A DNA stretch of 8,239 bases, taken from assembly GCA_001784535.1 (NCBI GenBank), contig MFRJ01000028.1, forward strand, positions 944 to 9,182. Direction: 5' to 3'. This document shows positions 7,001 to 8,239 of this stretch, piece after piece. Origin of the DNA: Candidatus Melainabacteria bacterium GWA2_34_9 (GTDB taxonomy: Bacteria; Cyanobacteriota; Vampirovibrionia; Gastranaerophilales; UBA9971). The notes under the pieces were generated by a model. The model searched no databases, was not told where the DNA came from, and saw only the letters and a list, made by a program, of their open reading frames with translations. The stretch's first letter is position 1; every line of letters starts with the position of its first letter. The translations under genes were made by a program, and so were the position numbers.

Positions 7001-8239
7001 TGCGACGCCGCCTGTTATATTTATTGCTTTAGAATCATCAGTTGCTGTTACTTCAAGACCGTTTTCTATTTCATCAGCTACTGAAAATCCGCTAATACTA
7101 TCGATATTAATAATTGAATCGCTATCAATTTGAGCTAATGTTGTATTATCAATATTTAAAAATCCAAAGCTGCCGGAAAAAGCATACTTACCGGCTTTTG
7201 CGGCGGATGCGGCAATTGATAAATTATTCACGGCTGAATCAGCATTAACCTGTAGATAATTGGCATTGATAGTTGAATCGGAGTTGATTATTGCCTGTAC
7301 GTCATTATTATAACCAATATCAATGTAAGAACCGCCTGCTCCGCCTTTTCCTCCATCAGCCCCAAAGAACTTAAGCCCTACTATGCCTGAAAAATTAACT
7401 GTTTGGGCTTCACTTATTGCGTCTACAATAAGTTTTTGAGTATTTGTTTTAAATGATGCATCCTGGTTTATTTTTACATTATTACCAATAATAGCCTTGC
7501 TTGTAGAGTTAAAGTCAGCAACATTAAAAGAACCGGCGATTCCTATGCCATCGCCTGAACCACCTGAACCATCGCTCGTTCCGGCGGTTGATCTTGCCCA
7601 TGTAGTAAATATTCCGTTTTGTATGCCTAAATCACCGTTTAATTTTTCGAAAATATCACTGACACCGTTAATTTCATGCCAGGTAATGTGATAAGGCATT
7701 TTGTATTTTGATTTTACTTCAATATTGTGTGAAGCATTTAAAATCGAACCATTCCCGATTTTAGTTTCGGAATTATTATTAAATGTGGATATTGCTACTG
7801 CTGCTGAAACAGCATTTGCTTTTTTCTGCTCATCTTGCGGATTAACAAAACTTTTGGCTGAAACTTCAACCATTTCTTTTATTTCGGAATTTAAAATTAT
7901 GTTGCCGGAGCCGCTTGTCGTATCTTTAGCTTCCAGTTTCGCTCCATCTTTTATAATAAGCTTGGAATTATTTGTATGATTTGCGTAAGCAACTCCACCA
8001 GCCAGTGCCAGTTTGGTTCCGCCCGACTGGGAATTTGCTGTAGATTGGTTCTTATTGCCAAACCAGCTTGACATTTTGCCCTTTAAGCCTGTATTTTTGG
8101 CAATAGGAACCATGATTTTGCCGCCAATTCCGCTGCCTACATCTGTAGATGCTTTTGTTGAGTTCCCTGCTTCAAAGTTTTTATCAGGATTGCTGTCATA
8201 ATTATCATATTTATCAACTACTGTTACGTTTGATTTTAT
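1..8239 (-). CDS. Giant LktA-like beta-strand-repeat filamentous adhesin, internal fragment
   Basis: One frame with codons starting at base 8239 runs to base 2 without a stop, giving 2,746 residues with both ends missing. The product is rich in Asn, Ser, Thr, Ala, Gly and Ile, poor in Arg, and contains one Cys that I could find, a composition typical of exported repetitive adhesins. Residues 1 to about 1750 are a tandem beta-strand repeat, 1783-1973 a coiled coil, and 1974-2746 a haemagglutinin-type beta-helix. The repeat style and the Gly-rich signature near residues 2223-2287 resemble leukotoxin LktA family filamentous adhesins and giant beta-strand-repeat proteins of diderm bacteria; this is recognition by pattern, not by search. 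Such proteins are generally secreted and act in attachment or as toxins. The N-terminal secretion domain would lie beyond 8239 and the C-terminal end before base 1. The open frame is near certain; the family name is moderate, the exact function unknown. Confidence 0.9.
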   Translation of the reverse strand, partial: MKSNVTVVDKYDNYDSNPDKNFEAGNSTKASTDVGSGIGGKIMVPIAKNTGLKGKMSSWFGNKNQSTANSQSGGTKLALAGGVAYANHTNNSKLIIKDGAKLEAKDTTSGSGNIILNSEIKEMVEVSAKSFVNPQDEQKKANAVSAAVAISTFNNNSETKIGNGSILNASHNIEVKSKYKMPYHITWHEINGVSDIFEKLNGDLGIQNGIFTTWARSTAGTSDGSGGSGDGIGIAGSFNVADFNSTSKAIIGNNVKINQDASFKTNTQKLIVDAISEAQTVNFSGIVGLKFFGADGGKGGAGGSYIDIGYNNDVQAIINSDSTINANYLQVNADSAVNNLSIAASAAKAGKYAFSGSFGFLNIDNTTLAQIDSDSIINIDSISGFSVADEIENGLEVTATDDSKAINITGGVAKAKNAGIGASLSVSEIKRDTQAIIGKNVDNASVKDNLILTTDSSILTKAKNTGLISTWGLAGAIVSNEPSGVGSKDAANKGGASGSGQYGLAVSGDVGISTINETIKAYLNDVTLDTKAHNLSVNAVSDNDIDAVSGSAALSLGGTQGKSLGIAGSYSSNEINSDIEAFILDTDIDNSTQGGNITLDSEFTGDIWTISAGASGATGIGGIAVAGSVSINDLNIKNSSYIKDSTIKDITNVSLSTTNNAGIQAYGGVLSAGSTAGVGAALALNSMGEDEANKNSAYISNSTITNTGNIKLDADSNNTIKTITGTVGVGKTAGVAVSVSLNEINNNTSAYVENSSSLTPGGKLEIDTDDTSVIKAVVASAAVAGSVSAGVSIVTNDINNEIKSYIDSSNVNATGDISLSATSDNTIEALSLAFSTSGSVGLSGSDASNEIDNKTKSYITNSNGTNKIKSGSGNITLFAEDTSGIKSIAGSAAIGGFGFGVSLADNTIQNEIETYISNSIVDANKKVDLNAESTQEIEVWSVAGAAAAAFSGAASVSLNDLDNKVKAYINNSSNITGSGGINVTALSKAENIVAKTGGVGISLGAAFGGAMSTIDINNTTEAFIDNSTVNSSSLNDIVVDASSIESTDNKVLAGAASLYASANAAYSESNSTSKTKAYLGNDVTVNQTKNIIIKADRQVDLYSEALGGSIGQVAVGASIAKTTINGDAEAYIGNNVKIGQDTSKTVGGVDIDASATLTGNSKTKAGSAGIYSGNGSDARTILTPTIRAYIGNNALIDTDNSININTTTKIKSIADALGGSFGGIAVGVSIAEAKASPIIETYIGDDADIEAKEINLGISHNSGISDMAKAYADTSAGALIGGNGTLTLAQINSTINSYIGEDSQITTTDNISLTVNSYNAAQSNASGRAYGLVAGGYTEAKTDIDENNNIYIKSNTIAGKSINATNVNLTLKADKYADTNVTAGSGGMVGGSGSVSDLDVTSNNKVYTGNSISSAKNNINVSKKVVLDADSTLSYKTTNNNSAAGIIAAGIPRTYNDIALTTDVAIGNYNNITTGEDLTLDGYNRISNFGSGYSLIGGASGLGTFGSGDSTSNIDSTINAAIGSYSDLNIGGNLNMLLNADSIISESANLVAQGAISYANINTSIDIDNALTATFDTNSTVDAYNNINTYLKSNTSATSYVLSECKGLAPIANGRAKADVSSTNFINIKGNSLIRPNKDAYFVIGKDIRGNNAYNKAIANARGDSAGLLWNFGSVSADADVGINNDISIAGGANITAGEDVNLLSNSGSTYSSGYSVSKSKFYLLFGIPITRYKHGGSSDTSTSNDVEINGAVKSGLYNNRKLTIALDGTITEDGVNLDGTAEYAYNQEQELQVEIDAITADITELNTDLTEAKANKTSAQTTLTTKNTEKETLETSQSNKEGLVTTKNGQIATNNSTITTKNASILTLQGQINALDKTASDYETKKIALESQISTLESEISTLEGEIATLEGTISTLNGEISDIKADIITKENQIDEAEADLSNKSQIVSNIDTDIKSLEQDKLNLIDAKADATGGTTISALKVKPATIDSGYVNINGTLSGTGSITAPGNDFSIEVINRTTKNMVFDVLKINQNANGDINLNGSKLISNYGNSKGTIAINPGTNKGKKIDIYNAFDPDDPSVDLSLLTYKDSSDILFSKDIENLGGDFTVRNMSGSVITQGLINAQNVFIYVPKGDYIHEFTKGRYLTGGTAGTSILYAGENIIISAQKIDVNGTIQSGTDYRSVVINNFNPLTDLTYNDVTEKTELIPVTTLGSNKDINGIKAVWDSGAQRIKLYRADIRGGNIVLQGEILSSGNGKLKVVSGYGEINVINNTNYDLEVNQLNTNQEINGKVYINNFKISNTDADSIVNKTTTFQKYIKDKGLQSNEISISRDDSKVIHVQNSVGTDITSPNVTISGQNNATYSPNSDAAYQQPATGSYGYWKYIPRSGWTEFWHGKRYDWTIVTYSYTATIAAKQPIGIEFLGKDQGLINITNNGTSNIYLKENIMNNSGDINIANPNGSIFNLGNSTIQSKNISLTAKNNIGSTDTAISTDLRDGYLNAVSTNSGLINIEEKIGQMLVNKAITAGDLTLTADGAIRQTGYVGSGIVGHNVSLNSTNADVGTITQDILVSTTGSLSVDAQSSVFITENGDIKANTIKSEDGDVKLTATSIDSARNDGKANITAKNITLNSTNNVGSLASDDQALFIDNTGDLNIQSGTDIHLNALSGININKVYSNTGNVKLLSQGNINANVLVNLSDLDAENKTNVNIANIKGNNLDIISTEGGISNVNVDLDGIVNAQAK
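1007..1099 (-). other. Aromatic-rich insertion in the beta-helix
   Basis: Residues 2381-2411 contain eleven Tyr, Trp or Phe and one His in 31 positions, including G-Y-W-K-Y-I-P-R and W-T-E-F-W-H-G-K-R-Y-D-W. Trp is rare elsewhere in the visible protein, so this is the densest Trp cluster in the window. It is preceded by a Tyr/Asn/Ser/Gln/Pro loop (about 1100-1150) and followed by a normal hydrophobic strand with P-I-G-I-E-F. Such a patch could bind carbohydrate or membrane surfaces or act as a structural clasp; the sequence alone does not decide. Confidence 0.6.
1379..1573 (-). other. Gly-rich signature module of giant beta-strand-repeat proteins
   Basis: Residues 2223-2287 show the ordered pattern I-K-A-V-W-D, then R-I-K-L, then G-G-N-I-V-L-Q-G-E-I, then S-S-G-N-G-K-L, then G-Y-G-E-I, then N-N-T-N-Y-D-L. 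I recognise this order (a short W/Y-D strand, a G-G-x-I-x-L-x-G-x-I strand, a x-G-x-G-x turn, a G-Y-G-x-I strand and an N-x-T-x-x-D-L strand) as a module found in large LktA-like and other giant repeat proteins of several phyla. It supports the family assignment more than any other part of the window. Its function is not known to me; it is most likely one structural block of the beta-helix. Confidence 0.55.
1574..2320 (-). other. First part of the C-terminal beta-helix region
   Basis: After the coiled coil the chain returns to beta-helix-like sequence: V-N-I-N-G-T-L-S-G-T-G-S-I-T near 2215-2260 and G-D-I-N-L-N-G-S-K-L near 2095-2125, patterns typical of filamentous haemagglutinin-type passengers. 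An acidic D-P-D-D-P-S-V-D turn lies near 1985-2010. Near 1795-1855 a less repetitive segment reads Y-V-P-K-G-D-Y-I-H-E-F-T, followed by a Gly/Thr turn, and near 1697-1735 comes K-I-D-V-N-G-T-I-Q-S-G. The last phrase is the sort of strand-turn seen in many LktA-like and haemagglutinin-like proteins. No catalytic motif was recognised. Confidence 0.6.
2321..2893 (-). other. Coiled-coil segment, about 191 residues
   Basis: Residues 1783-1973 lack Pro and have little Gly, and they change abruptly to Glu, Lys, Gln, Ile and Leu. Heptads are clearest at 2560-2456 (residues 1894-1928), where five consecutive units follow I-S-x-L-x-x-x or a close variant with Ile at a and Leu (once Ile) at d. Upstream, the tetrapeptide T-T-K-N occurs three times, with first codons at 2767, 2704 and 2662, spaced 21 and 14 residues, which are multiples of seven. 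If fully helical this would be a rod of roughly 28 nm, or half that if it folds back as a hairpin. It sits between two beta-rich regions of the same chain, so it may act as a spacer, hinge or oligomerisation element; that role is inference. Confidence 0.85.
2894..3499 (-). other. Degenerate end of the repeat array, with lone Cys and RGDS
   Basis: Between the compact units and the coiled coil, anchors can still be placed at 3361, 3196 and 2998, but their aromatic residue is lost and the Ala/Gly strands are shorter. This stretch (residues about 1581-1782) contains the only Cys found in the visible protein, in S-E-C-K-G (codon 3427-3425), and an R-G-D-S tetrapeptide (3256-3245). Near 3030-3095 a hydrophobic-aromatic segment F-Y-L-L-F-G-I-P-I-T-R-Y-K-H stands out from the polar background. 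The region ends with a Tyr/Gln/Glu-rich run that passes directly into the helix. It may be a capping or transition domain between solenoid and coiled coil; that role is inference. Confidence 0.55.
5482..5499. repeat. 18-bp exact direct repeat, copy 1
   Basis: The 18-base string ttgaatttgaaatataag occurs here and again at 6133-6150, 651 bases apart, a multiple of three. Both copies encode the same anchor segment (Y-I-S-N-S preceded by one small or polar residue) in repeat units four apart. It is among the longest exact DNA matches noticed between units, so it marks either more recent exchange or simple codon coincidence in a conserved motif. Confidence 0.7.
6133..6150. repeat. 18-bp exact direct repeat, copy 2
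   Basis: This is the second copy of the string found at 5482-5499, in the same reading frame and at the same place in the repeat unit (anchor with Tyr codon at 6148). Confidence 0.7.
6497..7985 (-). repeat. N-terminal, insertion-bearing repeat units
   Basis: Units anchored at 7957, 7762, 7492, 7291, 7132, 6934 and 6676 are spaced 53 to 90 residues apart, mostly longer than the core unit. The extra residues are Gly/Ser-rich loops in or next to the Ala/Gly strand: S-D-G-S-G-G-S-G-D-G near 7555-7584, G-A-D-G-G-K-G-G-A-G-G near 7327-7362, and a Gly/Ser/Lys loop near 6735-6810. The loop between the anchors at 7762 and 7492 also carries His and Trp (Y-H-I-T-W-H-E near 7670-7690), rare residues in the rest of the array. 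Inference: these loops bulge from a beta-solenoid stalk and are better candidates for binding surfaces than the compact units that follow. Confidence 0.6.
7986..8239 (-). other. Window-edge partial repeat unit with basic, Trp-containing insertion
   Basis: Residues 1-85 of the visible protein precede the first clear anchor. They include a charged Asp/Asn/Lys stretch (residues 9-21), a G-S-G-I-G-G-K turn, and a loop with Lys and one Trp-Phe pair around residues 53-60 (K-M-S-S-W-F-G-N-K). The segment closes with the small-residue strand A-L-A-G-G-V-A-Y-A that normally comes just before an anchor. It therefore looks like the tail of another repeat unit carrying a long insertion, not the start of the protein. 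No signal peptide, secretion domain or plausible translation start with a ribosome binding site is visible here, so the gene continues beyond 8239. Confidence 0.6.

Larger units (their letters stand above)
2980..7985 (-). repeat. Tandem beta-strand repeat array, core unit 53 residues, 29 anchors
   Basis: Each unit carries an anchor of the form A-Y-I-x-N-S/N-x-I, then a short G-D/N-I-x-L-x-A strand, then an Ala/Gly-rich stretch ending in a V-S-x-x-x-I-like strand. Codon starts of the residue at the Tyr position are 7957, 7762, 7492, 7291, 7132, 6934, 6676, 6496, 6319, 6148, 5989, 5827, 5668, 5497, 5338, 5173, 5008, 4849, 4675, 4516, 4348, 4189, 4021, 3847, 3679, 3520, 3361, 3196 and 2998. Intervals in residues are 65, 90, 67, 53, 66, 86, 60, 59, 57, 53, 54, 53, 57, 53, 55, 55, 53, 58, 53, 56, 53, 56, 58, 56, 53, 53, 55 and 66. 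No interval is shorter than 53. A unit of about 54 residues could form three beta-solenoid turns of about 18 residues; that is inference. The first and the last four or five anchors are degenerate and their alignment is less certain. DNA identity between units is low. Confidence 0.85.

Noticed and set aside
6762..7133. Plus-strand open frame of 123 codons, the longest on that strand, with hydrophobic composition
   Set aside because: It is fully antisense to the continuous minus-strand frame, its Leu/Ser/Ala bias mirrors the complement of Asn/Thr/Ala-rich repeats, and no ribosome binding site or family resemblance supports it.
21..8201. Other plus-strand open frames of 61-92 codons (for example 5094-5339, 5577-5828, 7701-7979)
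   Set aside because: All overlap the minus-strand gene entirely and recur with the repeat spacing, as expected for shadows; none shows a recognisable protein motif.
4990..8239. Possible internal translation starts (in-frame Met codons such as in K-I-M-V and N-S-M-G-E)
   Set aside because: No upstream purine-rich ribosome binding site and no break in the repeat pattern mark any of them as a start.

Overview
The whole 8,239-base window lies inside one minus-strand gene. Read from base 8239 down to base 1, a single frame stays open for 2,746 codons with no stop, and both the start and the end of the gene lie outside the window. There is no intergenic DNA, so no promoter, terminator, RNA gene, CRISPR array or mobile element can be expected or was seen. 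Short open frames on the plus strand are shadows of this gene.

The encoded protein is a giant, low-complexity, secreted-looking filament rich in Asn, Ser, Thr, Ala, Gly, Ile and Asp, poor in Arg, and with a single Cys found. It resembles the leukotoxin LktA family filamentous adhesins and other giant beta-strand-repeat or haemagglutinin-like surface proteins. These are usually exported across the outer membrane of diderm bacteria, often by a two-partner secretion pore. From N to C terminus the visible part has these regions: (1) about 1,750 residues (8239 to about 2980) of a tandem beta-strand repeat with a core length of 53 residues, 29 anchors traceable; the first units carry large Gly-rich insertions, the middle ones are compact, and the last ones are degenerate and carry the only Cys and an RGDS tetrapeptide; (2) a roughly 190-residue proline-free coiled coil (2893-2321); (3) about 770 residues of haemagglutinin-type beta-helix (2320-1) with a Gly-rich signature module, an aromatic-rich patch and a second, looser repeat of about 75 residues.

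The organism is probably an AT-rich, diderm, host-associated or gut bacterium. Relatives of such proteins are known to me from Fusobacteria, Elusimicrobiota, Negativicutes and Gastranaerophilales (Melainabacteria). The base composition looks less extreme than in Fusobacterium, so the gut lineages seem more likely, but the window has no taxonomic marker and this is a weak inference. The likely job is a long stalk or filament that projects surface-binding segments from the cell. Export signal, secretion partner and C-terminal anchor would all lie outside the window.
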